Below are positions 1 to 9,051 of a DNA stretch of 64,000 nt, in pieces. The stretch comes from JACJYC01 sp964558465 (GTDB taxonomy: Bacteria > Bacteroidota > Bacteroidia > Chitinophagales > Saprospiraceae). Location of the stretch: positions 48,190-112,189 of the forward strand of contig CAZLEF010000006.1 in the NCBI GenBank assembly GCA_964558465.1. The letters are read 5' to 3'. Under the pieces are notes generated by a model that ran no database searches, had not been told where the DNA came from, and was given only the letters and a program-made list of their open reading frames with translations. Each line of letters starts with the position of its first letter. The first letter of the stretch is position 1. Both the position numbers and the translations under genes were made by a program.

Positions 1-1326
1 CTCCTGGGGCACGATGGCCAGGTTCGACCGGTAATCGGCAAGGTCAAAGGATTCGATCGGTCGGCCATCCACCAGAATCCGGCCTTCATCCGGCGTGTAA
101 AAACGAAGTAAAAGCTGGACAATGGTCGATTTTCCTGCCCCGCTGGCGCCTACCAATGCTACCTTTTTGCCGGGTTCTATTTCCAGATTTATCCCTTTCA
201 AAACCATCACGTCCTTTCGGGTGGGATAAGAAAAATGCAGGTTTTCGTAGGTGATCTTACCTTCAAACCGTGCCGGTTTTTGGGTATTTGGTTCTTTGGA
301 TATTTCGAGTTCGGATGTTTCTTCCATGATTTCCAGCACCCGGTCGGTGGCGCCAACCGCCGAAATCAGCTCTGTATAAAAGTTACCCAGGCTGGCAATC
401 GCTCCGCCAATGATGCCGGTGAATACCACAAAGTCCACCAGATCGCCCTTGAGCATAGCGCCTGACTGGACCATAATAGCTGCCCGCCACATGATAAAAA
501 ACAGGGCCCCGAACATGACAAAAATGATGAAGGCTGCAAAAAGTCCGCGCATCCATGCCGTTTTGAGGGAAATGCGGACGGCCTCATTCAGGCTTTCTAC
601 ATACCTGAGCCATTCAAATTTTTCATTGGTGTAGGCCTTGACCGTTTGAATGGTTTGCATAGACTCTTCCACCACCACATTGGTGAGCGCCAATTGATCC
701 TGGCGCTTTTTCATGAGTTTGCGGATATGCCTGCCGAAAAACATCGCTAAAACAACAACCAGCGGGAATGTGCCCAACATGGTGAGCGCCAGTTTCGGCA
801 TGGTGAATACGATAATGCCGATGCCGCCGATCAAAACGATGACCTGCCGGACAAATTCCGCCAGGGTAATCGAAAAGACACCCTGTACCTGGGTCACATC
901 CGTTGTCAGGCGGCTGGTAATCTCCCCTACCCTGCGTTGTTCAAAAAAAGGAATGCCCAGCGTGATCAGTTTGGCAAAAAGCTGTTGACGCAGCAATGCC
1001 ATGCTTTTTTCACTGACAACGGCAAATAACTGCACCCTCAAAAAAGAAAGGCCGCTTTGAATGGCCAGCAAACCAAACAGGATCGCCATTAATTGCCCCA
1101 GACTCAGCCCATATTGCGACTCCCCGGAAACCACATTAAAAATTTCACCCGGAACCTTCATGATGCCGAGGAAAATCAGACTGCCCAATCCCAGGCACGC
1201 CATCCCACCGATAAAGGACCATTTGTAGGGCAGCACATATCTGAATATGCGCAAGGCCCTTTTGATTTTGTCCTTGCTGATCTTGGCAGGCGAGGCGTCT
1301 TCTCCCCTCCTTTTTCGCATTCCCAT
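1..1326 (-). CDS. ABC exporter, fused permease/ATPase, MsbA-like (3' part outside window)
   Basis: Half-size ABC exporter of the MsbA/LmrA type, which would move a lipid or hydrophobic compound across the inner membrane as a homodimer. About 442 residues are visible. A basic N-terminus (MGMRKRRGED) is followed by a six-helix membrane domain to roughly residue 320, then the start of the nucleotide-binding domain with Walker A GASGAGKST and a Q-loop (IVPQE) at the window edge. The signature motif, Walker B and H-loop lie outside. The ATG at 1326 is used; an ATG two codons in (1320) is equally possible. It is divergent from the DUF6089 gene. The family is clear; the substrate cannot be told. Confidence 0.9.
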   Translation of the reverse strand, partial: MGMRKRRGEDASPAKISKDKIKRALRIFRYVLPYKWSFIGGMACLGLGSLIFLGIMKVPGEIFNVVSGESQYGLSLGQLMAILFGLLAIQSGLSFLRVQLFAVVSEKSMALLRQQLFAKLITLGIPFFEQRRVGEITSRLTTDVTQVQGVFSITLAEFVRQVIVLIGGIGIIVFTMPKLALTMLGTFPLVVVLAMFFGRHIRKLMKKRQDQLALTNVVVEESMQTIQTVKAYTNEKFEWLRYVESLNEAVRISLKTAWMRGLFAAFIIFVMFGALFFIMWRAAIMVQSGAMLKGDLVDFVVFTGIIGGAIASLGNFYTELISAVGATDRVLEIMEETSELEISKEPNTQKPARFEGKITYENLHFSYPTRKDVMVLKGINLEIEPGKKVALVGASGAGKSTIVQLLLRFYTPDEGRILVDGRPIESFDLADYRSNLAIVPQE

Positions 1327-1427
1327 ATATTGAGTGTCTTGATTTTACCCCATTTGAACATCTGAGCCAACTAAAAAGTTACTGGATTTTGGTCTAAATT
1401 TGTTACAGATCTTCAGAAAGGTTTAAT

Positions 1428-1435
1428 TACTTTTG
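1428..1435 (+). promoter_or_regulatory. Possible -7 element (TACTTTTG) upstream of the DUF6089 gene
   Basis: TACTTTTG matches the Bacteroidota -7 consensus TAnnTTTG. The nearest upstream TTTG (1399-1402) is 25 bp away, longer than the usual 18-21, and the gene start is 140 bp downstream, so this is weak. The rest of the 249-bp divergent interval is AT-rich with no other recognisable signal. Confidence 0.3.
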
Positions 1436-1575
1436 AGGCAGAAATATTGCCGCCCTTTTACATTCCTTTAAACGGATTCATTTGCTTTCTGAACATATTG
1501 ATGTTCAATCGGCAAAAAACTGCATACTAAATCCTATAGTACAGAGCGTTATTGCAATGTTAAATAAATAATCCT

Positions 1576-2406
1576 ATGAGAAGATCATGTCTATTGGTTG
1601 TCTTCCTTTTGCCCGCCTTTCTTTACGCCCAGAAACTGGAACTCGGTGTAATGGGGGGGGCGGCCATTTACAGCGGAGATCTTTCGCCAGAAGAATTTGG
1701 CGTTTATTTTGACCAGTTGAACCCTGCATTCGGGGTCTTCGGGCGGTTAAATATTGTTAAACCGGTTTCCCTCCGTTTTGGCCTGACCAGCGCCAAACTG
1801 GACGCTGACGACCTCGAAAATGGCCGGGAAACACGGGGGCTGAACTTCAGAACCAATATTTTTGAAGCTGCTCTTACCGCTGAGATCAACCTTGCCCATA
1901 TGGGCAACGAAAGAGGCGCCCAGATTGTGCCGTACCTGTTTGGCGGCGGCGCAATTTACCATTTCGACCCCCAGGCCAGGTTCGACGGGGATTATGTCAA
2001 TCTGCAGCCTCTGGGAACCGAAGGACAAGGTTTGCCCGGGTATGAAGAACCCTACAAATTGACCCAGATCGCCGTCCCTTTCGGCGTAGGTTTTCGTTTC
2101 ATTTTCAAAAATGCATGGAGCCTTGGGTTTGAATTTGGCGGCCGCAAACTTTTTACAGACCACCTCGACGATGTTTCTGCCCGTCAGGTCAATTATTTGG
2201 ACATCCTTGAAGGGAATGGCACCCTGGCGGCTCAATTGAGCAATCCGAATATTAAAGATACCCCCGACGCCGATCTGAACTATGTCAGGGGCGGGGAGTA
2301 TAAAGACTGGTATTATGTCGGCGGGGTTACCGTTTCGTTTTTGCTGGGCGGCGGCGGAAATGGATTCGGAAGCGGCAGGGGAATCGGTTGCCCAACTGAT
2401 TTTTAA
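1576..2406 (+). CDS. DUF6089-like outer-membrane beta-barrel protein
   Basis: Probable outer-membrane beta-barrel of 276 residues. A signal peptide (residues 1-18, ending LYAQ) leads into alternating hydrophobic/aromatic strands. The opening pattern of an ELGVMGG strand, YSGDLSP, then NPAFGVFGR and a strand of the LRFGLTSAKL type resembles the Bacteroidota DUF6089 family. Near the C-terminus it has a YYVGGVTVSFLLGGG strand and a glycine-rich tail ending in CPTDF, so the barrel does not end on a terminal aromatic as classic barrels do. It is followed by a strong bidirectional terminator shared with the convergent TonB receptor. Family assignment is by motif resemblance; function is unknown. 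Confidence 0.8.
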   Translation: MRRSCLLVVFLLPAFLYAQKLELGVMGGAAIYSGDLSPEEFGVYFDQLNPAFGVFGRLNIVKPVSLRFGLTSAKLDADDLENGRETRGLNFRTNIFEAALTAEINLAHMGNERGAQIVPYLFGGGAIYHFDPQARFDGDYVNLQPLGTEGQGLPGYEEPYKLTQIAVPFGVGFRFIFKNAWSLGFEFGGRKLFTDHLDDVSARQVNYLDILEGNGTLAAQLSNPNIKDTPDADLNYVRGGEYKDWYYVGGVTVSFLLGGGGNGFGSGRGIGCPTDF

Positions 2407-2435
2407 AGCGGAGTATCTGTTTTCAAACATCAAAT

Positions 2436-2476
2436 AAAAAGGCCGTTTCGGGTTAAAAACCCGAAACGGCCTTTTT
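2436..2476. terminator. Bidirectional intrinsic terminator
   Basis: A perfect 19-bp inverted repeat (2436-2454 with 2458-2476) closes a 3-nt AAA loop. The stem core is GGCCGTTTCGGGTT. A-run on the left and T-run on the right make it work in both directions. It sits between the convergent DUF6089 and TonB receptor genes. Confidence 0.93.
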
Positions 2477-2496
2477 ATTTGTTTATTAAGGTTACA

Positions 2497-5400
2497 TTAG
2501 AAAATATACCTCAGACCCACTTGCAATTGCCACCTGGAGAAAAGGCTGAAATCATAGCTGAAGGTAGATTGCAAGCTGGTATCAAATGTATAAGCAGGGA
2601 CGCCGTTCGTGGTGAAAACGCTGACCGGCTGGGTATTGGTCGGCAATTCCCGAACGCCCCATTTGCTGCTGATCAAATTTCCGAGGTTCAGGATATCGAT
2701 ACTGAACTGAACCGTTTTTGTCTTTCCGCCTGCTGATTGAAGGTTCAGATCCTGGAGGATCCGGAGGTCCCAACTGGAATACCAGGGGCTGAGAATGCCG
2801 TATTTTTCGGCATAGTTCCCCCGGTTTTCGCTCAGGTATTCGTCCTGGGCAATAAAATTGTTGAACCCGGTGCGCTGGGATGCTTGCTCGGCAGGTGTCC
2901 CCGTAAATTGCATCTGCCCGATTTCCGATTCGGTTGGAATGTAGATCAGGTCATTGAGAAAAGAACCGTCATTATTGATGTCCCCCGAATAGGTATAAGA
3001 AAAGCGGCCTCCCTGGGCATATTGGAAAAACAAGGCAAAAGAAGTAGCCCAGGCGCCTTGCCCGTACGAAAATTTCTTCATTGCGGTACCCACTACCCGA
3101 TGCCGGTTTCCGTAAAGAGAAGGCGCCAATACCGCTTCATTGACATGATTGAGGGCCGGATTGCGGTCAAAGGCATCGCTGGAGATTTCAGCTTCGATCG
3201 AGCTGGCATCCTTTGCATCCAGGAAGTTATAACCAAGACTTAGGTAAAGCCCGCTTGCCCAGGTTTTTTGCAATTGGATGGATGCGTTGAACGTATAACC
3301 GATGTCCACATTGGTAAAGACATAGGCATTGTTGCTGTAGGGTGTGGTCCGGTCGGATGCGAGATAAATCGGCCGGGTATCCACGCCGGATAATTTGCCG
3401 CTTGGCGGTTTGATACCGTAATTCCGGACCATCATGCCGTTAATGTCTTTTGTATAGACAAGGTCGATCGAGGCGGACCATCCATTGGCAAATTTCTGAT
3501 CAAAACCAAGATTTGAGCGCCAAACCTGAGGGAATTTAAAATCCGGCCGCGTGACGGTGTAGAAGAAAAAGTTCGGATTGGCTACCTGGTTGCCTACCCA
3601 AACGAAAGGAAAACGGCCCGAGAACAAACCGGTGCCGCCGCGCAACTGGCTGCTGCGATCGCCCATCAGGTCGTAATTAAAACCGACACGTGGAGAGAAC
3701 AAAGGCTTCTGGTCGGGAAATACCGTGTGGTCAAACTTGATGGGATTCCCATCTTCATCAAAATAGGTTACGCTTGGATCATAACAGCACTGACGGTCGA
3801 TATTTTCCTGGGCTTTTTCAGGCGTATCGAAATACAAGGGCATATCCATCCGCAAGCCAACGGTCAGGTTGAACCGGTCAGTGACATCCCATTCGTCCTG
3901 CAAATAGACCCCCAACTGCCCCAGATTGGTTTCGGCCAGGGCCCATCCTTCGCCTTCCACCCCTTCATCACCGCCATTAGCGGCAAAAACGCCTTCTGCA
4001 AATGCAACTTCGTCATCAAATTCCCCGTTCTGGATGGCGGTGACGAAAGCGGCGGTACTTTCCCAGCCCGGGGCAAAAGTACCGCCGGCATTGGTGGGAG
4101 AATCGTAAACGCCCAGGTTGAAAGAGTTATCGAAACTGAAGCGCTCCAGGGAGGCGCCTACCGTTATGGTATGGTCGCCGGCGTAAATATTGAAGTTATC
4201 CGTCAACTGAAGGACCCTTTGCTCCAGCCGGTTGTGAATGGAGAACGGTTCATGACCCGCTACAATGTAACGGCTTCCGCCTTTGTTGATGTTGATCACC
4301 GGGAAAGGATCGGAAAACGGATCCCTGGAATCGTCAAAAAAGGTATAGCCTGCCTGAAATTTATTGGAGAATTGATTCCCGAACAGGGATTTCAACTCCA
4401 CAATCCCGGAGTGGATAACATTATTGATCTGGTAGCCGGAATTAAAAAACTGGAGGGTGACGGCATCAGGTCCCCGCCGGCCGATTGCGGATGGATGCGC
4501 CGGTTTTTCCTTGAAAGCATCCAGAAAATTATACGTTGCCGTCAGGGTATTGCTTGAGTTGATGTTCCAGTCGAGTTTCACAATGCCCTTTTGATTATGG
4601 GTTTTGTGGTTGTAATTTTCATAGGGCCCCGTTTCGTACCCAAAGCGCTGGAAGAGGGCGTCGGAAACTGCTTCAAGGTCGGCCGCTTCCACCCTGGATA
4701 CGTTTTCACCTGTCCGGTTTGCTGCGGCTGCAATAAAGTTGGAACCCAGGTCTTCCCTTCTCTCCAATTCGGCGTTCACAAAAAAGAAAAGTTTGTCCTT
4801 TACAATCGGCCCGCCGAGGCTGAACCCGGTCTGAAATTGGGTCAGATCAGGTACGAAGATCTTTTCTTTGTTGACTTTGGCTCCCGTCAGATCCTGGTTT
4901 CTGTAAAATCCGAAAACGGTTCCTGCAAAATTGTTGGTACCGCTTTTGGTAACCGCATTGACGGAAGCGCCGGTAAAACCAGCTTGGGTCACATCATACG
5001 GTGCAATGGCAACCTGTATCTGGTCGATGGCATCCAGCGAAACGGGTTGAGCATCGGTTTGGCCGCCCGGTGTAGCTGCATCGAGGCCGAACGGGTTGTT
5101 GAAGATGGTGCCATCAAGCGAGAAGTTATTGAACTGGTCGTTCCGGCCGCCAAATGACCCTCCGTCGGCTGAAGGCGTCAGGCGGGTATAATCAAATGCA
5201 GATCTTGAAATGGTTGGCAGGTTGCGCAATTGGTCCGAGCTGATATTGGTGGCTGCGCCTGTTCTTTCGCCGTTGAACAAGGGGTCTGAAATGGCAACCA
5301 CTTCCACCCCTTCGATTGTGACGGAGCTGCTCTTTAACGTGAATTCAAGGTTCAATTTCTGGGCCAGGCTTAGGGTGATGTTGTCAAAATTATGGTTTTC

Positions 5401-5664
5401 ATACCCTACAAAACTGGCCTGTACCGTGTATGGTCCCCCCACCCTCATATTGGGCAAGGTAAATTTTCCGTCATCCCGGGTAGTCGTCCCGTACTGGGTT
5501 CCGGAAGGAAGGTGAACAGCAACAACCGTGGCGCCTTCGAGTGGGTCATTGTTTTGGTCAAAAACAGTCCCGTTCAAAGTTGCCGTTGTTACCTGGGAGA
5601 ATAGCTGGGCAGATCCCAGCATCAGGATAAAAATCCAGAATGGGCGTAAAGATGAACTTTTCAT
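2497..5664 (-). CDS. TonB-dependent receptor, Oar-like, with carboxypeptidase-regulatory domain
   Basis: Outer-membrane TonB-dependent receptor of 1055 residues. Order: signal peptide (1-23, ending LFSQ), a CarboxypepD_reg/SpaA-like fold (about 27-110; LNGTVFDQNNDPLEGATV), a plug domain (about 120-255, with SVNAVTKSGTNNF), then a long beta-barrel ending in the aromatic strand LQVGLRYIF. This layout is that of Oar-like receptors, which are common in Bacteroidota and often import or anchor large ligands. There is no SusD partner beside it, so it is not a classic SusCD polysaccharide locus. A good promoter lies just upstream. The substrate is unknown. Confidence 0.93.
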   Translation of the reverse strand: MKSSSLRPFWIFILMLGSAQLFSQVTTATLNGTVFDQNNDPLEGATVVAVHLPSGTQYGTTTRDDGKFTLPNMRVGGPYTVQASFVGYENHNFDNITLSLAQKLNLEFTLKSSSVTIEGVEVVAISDPLFNGERTGAATNISSDQLRNLPTISRSAFDYTRLTPSADGGSFGGRNDQFNNFSLDGTIFNNPFGLDAATPGGQTDAQPVSLDAIDQIQVAIAPYDVTQAGFTGASVNAVTKSGTNNFAGTVFGFYRNQDLTGAKVNKEKIFVPDLTQFQTGFSLGGPIVKDKLFFFVNAELERREDLGSNFIAAAANRTGENVSRVEAADLEAVSDALFQRFGYETGPYENYNHKTHNQKGIVKLDWNINSSNTLTATYNFLDAFKEKPAHPSAIGRRGPDAVTLQFFNSGYQINNVIHSGIVELKSLFGNQFSNKFQAGYTFFDDSRDPFSDPFPVININKGGSRYIVAGHEPFSIHNRLEQRVLQLTDNFNIYAGDHTITVGASLERFSFDNSFNLGVYDSPTNAGGTFAPGWESTAAFVTAIQNGEFDDEVAFAEGVFAANGGDEGVEGEGWALAETNLGQLGVYLQDEWDVTDRFNLTVGLRMDMPLYFDTPEKAQENIDRQCCYDPSVTYFDEDGNPIKFDHTVFPDQKPLFSPRVGFNYDLMGDRSSQLRGGTGLFSGRFPFVWVGNQVANPNFFFYTVTRPDFKFPQVWRSNLGFDQKFANGWSASIDLVYTKDINGMMVRNYGIKPPSGKLSGVDTRPIYLASDRTTPYSNNAYVFTNVDIGYTFNASIQLQKTWASGLYLSLGYNFLDAKDASSIEAEISSDAFDRNPALNHVNEAVLAPSLYGNRHRVVGTAMKKFSYGQGAWATSFALFFQYAQGGRFSYTYSGDINNDGSFLNDLIYIPTESEIGQMQFTGTPAEQASQRTGFNNFIAQDEYLSENRGNYAEKYGILSPWYSSWDLRILQDLNLQSAGGKTKTVQFSIDILNLGNLISSKWGVRELPTNTQPVSVFTTNGVPAYTFDTSLQSTFSYDFSLFSRWQLQVGLRYIF

Positions 5665-5698
5665 AAACTTGTTTTGGTGAGTGAAGCAAACCGCAGAA

Positions 5699-5727
5699 CA
5701 AAATTAATTCATATTCAGTTAACCCAA
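5699..5727 (-). promoter_or_regulatory. Bacteroidota-type promoter of the TonB receptor gene
   Basis: On the minus strand, TTG (5725-5727) is followed after 18 bp by TAATTTTG (5699-5706), an exact match to TAnnTTTG. It lies 35 bp before the start codon at 5664, so the 5' leader would be about 30 nt. Confidence 0.7.
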
Positions 5728-5823
5728 TGTTAACTTTTCAAGGATAATTTCAAAACAGGCAGGGGAATGTTTGAATATTTGGTAACCTTGCAATTCGATT
5801 GTCAACCCGGTTTGCTGCGAAAA

Positions 5824-7869
5824 ATGACACGAATGGAATTACACGAATCCCTTTATCTCGACCGCGACATCAGCTGGCTCTCTTTTAATCACCGGGTATT
5901 GCAGGAAGCGCAGAACCCGGCTACGCCGCTATATGAAAGGATCAAATTCCTGGCAATTTTCAGCAGCAACCTGGATGAATTTTACCGGGTGCGAGTGGCC
6001 TCGCTCCGCAGCTTCCGGCAATTGAAAAAAGCGACCAGAAAGGCATTGGAAGTAAAACCAAGGCGGCAGTTGAAACAGATCCGGGCTATTGTTGAAGCCC
6101 AGCAACTGGAATTTGGAAGGATCTTTAAGCTGGAAATATTGCCCGCTCTGGAAAGGGAAGGGATATTCCTGCTGGAAGAACAGGATTTTAGCGTGGAACA
6201 AACCCTGTTTGCCGAAAATTTTTTCAAAGAAAAAATCCAGCCTGCCATTGATATTATTTGGCTTTCTGATAAAACACCCCCTCCCTTTTTGAAAAATAAG
6301 GCCATCTATTTATTCATCCGTTTTCCCGGCTCCGAAGATCTTGCGCTGATGGAGATCCCCTCCGCCGCTGTTCAAAGGTTCATCATTTTGCCCCCCGCAG
6401 ATGGACAGCGGCTGGCGGTCGCTTTTTTAGATGATGTCATCCGCTTGAACCTGGGTCAGATTTTGCACAGACCCATTGAAGGGGCTTTTGCCGTTAAACT
6501 CTCCCGGGATGCGGAAATGTATATTGAAGATGAATATTCCGGAGATTTGGTAGCCAAGATCCGAAAAGGCCTCGAAAACCGGCATATCGGCCTGCCCACT
6601 CGTTTTCTTTACGACAGCAGCGCTCCTGCCACCCTTGTTCAAAAAATTAAAAATCTCCTGGGGCTGAATAAAAATGATATGATCCCCGGCGCCAGGTACC
6701 ACAATTTTAATGATTTTTTTGCATTCCCCTGCCCTGAGGACCGCCCGCACCTGCATGATGCCCCACAACCGCCATTGCCCCACCCGGAGATGGAGCGGGC
6801 AAACTCTATCCTCCAATTGATGGAACGGGAAGACCAGGTCTTGCATTTTCCGTATCATAAATATGCTTATGTCCTCCGGTTGCTGGACGAAGCCGCTTCC
6901 ACGCCTTCCGTCAAATCCATCCGGATTACCTTGTACAGATTGGCTACACCCTCCCTGATCATCACCTCCTTGCTGAAAGCATGTAATCATCAAAAAGAAG
7001 TAGTTGTATTCATCGAAGCAAAGGCCAGGTTTGATGAGGCATCCAATCTGGAAGCCGGGGAAATGCTTACCCGGGCCGGCGCCAAAGTCTATTATAGCTA
7101 TCCGGGCATCAAGGTACACGCCAAGCTATTGCTGATCGAATCAGACCGGAAGGGGACTCCGTTTTATTACGGGTACCTGAGTACCGGCAACTTTAATGAA
7201 AAAACCGCGGGGATCTACGCCGACCATGCACTTTTCACCTGCGATCCGCGCCTGACCAGAGATATGGTCAGGGTTTTTAATCTGTTGGAGCGAAAAATCA
7301 TCAAACCCGATACCAAACATTTATTTGTCGCGCCCTTTGATCTCCGGGAGAGGTTTTATCAATTAATCGACAAAGAAATTGAACGGGCGAAATCCGGGCT
7401 TGAAGGAATCATCATCGCAAAACTGAACAGCCTTGAAGATAAAGCAATGATCGACAAGTTGTACCAGGCCGGTCAGGCAGGGGTGCGGATCCAATTGATC
7501 GTCAGGGGGATTTTCTGCCTGAAGACCGGAATAGAAGGTCTGAGCCCAAATATTCAGGCGACTTCCATTGTTGAGCGTTACCTTGAACACGCAAGGGTTT
7601 TTATTTTTGGCGGAGCCGGACAGGAAAAGATCTTTCTGGCTTCAGCAGACTGGATGAACCGGAATCTGGATCATAGAATTGAGGTGGCAATCCCCGTGTA
7701 CAATCCCAGGATCCAGGCGCAGATCAGGCGGATCGTTGATATTCAGCTCAAAGACACCTGCAAGGCCAGAATCCTGGACGAACGCCTCGAAAACCGGTTC
7801 AGACCCCAGGAACCGGGTCTGAAATCCCCGCAGACGCTGATATATCAATTAACCAGGGATGGAATGTAA
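5824..7869 (+). CDS. ppk1: Polyphosphate kinase 1
   Basis: Polyphosphate kinase, which reversibly makes long-chain polyphosphate from ATP at the membrane. It has the four-domain PPK1 layout, starting with YLDRDISWLSFNHRVLQEA. The phosphorylated histidine is H432 in KVHAKLLL, and the second active-site histidine is H589 in YLEHARVF, matching E. coli H435 and H592. The open frame extends upstream to 5767, but those 19 codons do not look like PPK; ATG 5824 (MTRMELHESLYLD) or 5833 (MELHES) fits the family N-terminus. Length of about 681 residues is normal. No exopolyphosphatase or PPK2 gene is next to it; it converges on a secreted-protein gene. Confidence 0.96.
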   Translation: MTRMELHESLYLDRDISWLSFNHRVLQEAQNPATPLYERIKFLAIFSSNLDEFYRVRVASLRSFRQLKKATRKALEVKPRRQLKQIRAIVEAQQLEFGRIFKLEILPALEREGIFLLEEQDFSVEQTLFAENFFKEKIQPAIDIIWLSDKTPPPFLKNKAIYLFIRFPGSEDLALMEIPSAAVQRFIILPPADGQRLAVAFLDDVIRLNLGQILHRPIEGAFAVKLSRDAEMYIEDEYSGDLVAKIRKGLENRHIGLPTRFLYDSSAPATLVQKIKNLLGLNKNDMIPGARYHNFNDFFAFPCPEDRPHLHDAPQPPLPHPEMERANSILQLMEREDQVLHFPYHKYAYVLRLLDEAASTPSVKSIRITLYRLATPSLIITSLLKACNHQKEVVVFIEAKARFDEASNLEAGEMLTRAGAKVYYSYPGIKVHAKLLLIESDRKGTPFYYGYLSTGNFNEKTAGIYADHALFTCDPRLTRDMVRVFNLLERKIIKPDTKHLFVAPFDLRERFYQLIDKEIERAKSGLEGIIIAKLNSLEDKAMIDKLYQAGQAGVRIQLIVRGIFCLKTGIEGLSPNIQATSIVERYLEHARVFIFGGAGQEKIFLASADWMNRNLDHRIEVAIPVYNPRIQAQIRRIVDIQLKDTCKARILDERLENRFRPQEPGLKSPQTLIYQLTRDGM

Positions 7870-7878
7870 TTAATTTGA

Positions 7879-8460
7879 TTACACTCTCGGACATTTTTTA
7901 ATAGCTGAAAGGTTGTCAATCAGGATATTGCCACGCCTTAAAAACCGCTTTTCACTGAAAAATGCCTCCAGGACGATAAACCGGACCGGTTTTTCAGGGG
8001 TGAACCGGACTTCGTATGTCTTCCAGTCCGGATGCTCGACGAGCGGGCTCTCAAACAGGAGTTGGTCCTTGCCACAGACCGTTTCAGCGCCCCAGACCCT
8101 GATTTTAATGGATTGGTTGTAATTTGAATAGGTATCGGAATGGGCAAGGTCAAAAGTGAAGGTATAACAATCCGGCGCGGTAAGGGGTTCTTTCAGGCGC
8201 TGGCCGATGCTTTCCCAGGTACCGTTGTCCCGGGTGATCAGCCCGACGTAGGTCTCTCCTTCCGATGGTTCATTAAAAACCCCCCAGGGGCCGGGTAATA
8301 TATCCGGGGTGGTGCCGGGCTCACAGCCATGCCAGCCAACCGGTACCGTTGCATCCTGGGGTTCTCCCTCGAAAGATGCATTGTTCAGGAAAATTTTCTG
8401 TGCCGGAACAGATAAAAGGCCTCCGGCGACGAGGCTGATGATCAGACAATATTTTATCAT
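7879..8460 (-). CDS. Secreted protein with a jelly-roll, carbohydrate-binding-like fold
   Basis: Exported protein of 193 residues with a signal peptide (1-20, SVPAQ). The mature part opens with LNNASFEGEPQ and contains CYTFTFDLAHSD, followed by IKIRVWG and ILIDNLSAI. That NxSFE ... F.LAH ... IDNL pattern is typical of galactose-binding-like (CBM-type) jelly-rolls in Bacteroidota surface proteins. It has cysteines that could form disulfides (CEPG, DCYTF, VCGKD, KKCPRV). No catalytic residues are apparent. It follows ilvN by 47 bp on the same strand but is probably functionally unrelated. The ppk1 stop lies 9 bp from its own. Function is inferred only from fold resemblance. Confidence 0.75.
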   Translation of the reverse strand: MIKYCLIISLVAGGLLSVPAQKIFLNNASFEGEPQDATVPVGWHGCEPGTTPDILPGPWGVFNEPSEGETYVGLITRDNGTWESIGQRLKEPLTAPDCYTFTFDLAHSDTYSNYNQSIKIRVWGAETVCGKDQLLFESPLVEHPDWKTYEVRFTPEKPVRFIVLEAFFSEKRFLRRGNILIDNLSAIKKCPRV

Positions 8461-8507
8461 TCGGAAAAGGGTTATACAAGTTAAACGCGGTTCAACCGGC
8501 TTTTATC

Positions 8508-9041
8508 TTAATTCTGGCTGGAATTTTTCTCCAGCGACCGGAGATAGGTACTCAGGCGTTCCATTGCTTTTACAACAGCTACCCGCCCCGAACGGACAAA
8601 TTCATAAATTCCGATTTCCCGGAGGTCGGCCAGCAAGGCTTCCGTATCCCGCTCGTGTCCTGTTTTTTCAATGACCACATACTCCGGTTCAATGGAGAGA
8701 ATTCTGGCGTTGTATGACCGGATGAGGGTCTCCACTTTGTCGCTGTTGGTGAAAATATGGGTAGGCACTTTGTACAAGGCAATTTCCTGATATACAATTT
8801 CGTGGGGTTCATAAAAAAAAGCCTTCAGTACATCCACCTGTTTGTCTAGTTGCGCCACCAGCTTTTCCACCATTTCGTGCGTCGTTTCAACCACGATCGT
8901 GAAGCGGTGGATGCCGGGCATGGAGGATTTGGAGGTCGTCAGGCTTTCAACGTTGATATGCCTGCGGGTGAAAATAGAAACCACCCGGGATAAAAGCCCG
9001 GTCTGGTTTTCCGTGAAAACGGTGAGCGTATATTTTTTCAT
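8508..9041 (-). CDS. ilvN: Acetolactate synthase small (regulatory) subunit
   Basis: Regulatory subunit of acetohydroxyacid synthase, 177 residues, which binds valine and confers feedback control and full activity on the large subunit. An ACT domain opens the protein (MKKYTLTVFTENQTGLLSRV, then RRHINVESLTT), followed by the family C-terminal domain (LIRSYNARILSIEPEYVVIEKTG). The frame stays open upstream into ilvB, but the ATG at 9041 is the right start: it directly precedes the conserved ACT sequence and has AGGA just before it. It starts 10 bp after the ilvB stop, so the two subunits are co-expressed. Confidence 0.95.
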   Translation of the reverse strand: MKKYTLTVFTENQTGLLSRVVSIFTRRHINVESLTTSKSSMPGIHRFTIVVETTHEMVEKLVAQLDKQVDVLKAFFYEPHEIVYQEIALYKVPTHIFTNSDKVETLIRSYNARILSIEPEYVVIEKTGHERDTEALLADLREIGIYEFVRSGRVAVVKAMERLSTYLRSLEKNSSQN

Positions 9042-9051
9042 TTCCTGCAGT

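Noticed and set aside
1747..2433. Long minus-strand frame opposite the DUF6089 gene
   Set aside because: Antisense shadow; the plus frame has a signal peptide and barrel pattern and the minus one has no recognisable domain.
3727..4557. 276-aa plus-strand frame inside the TonB receptor gene
   Set aside because: Overlaps the receptor barrel entirely and lacks domain character or a ribosome-binding site.
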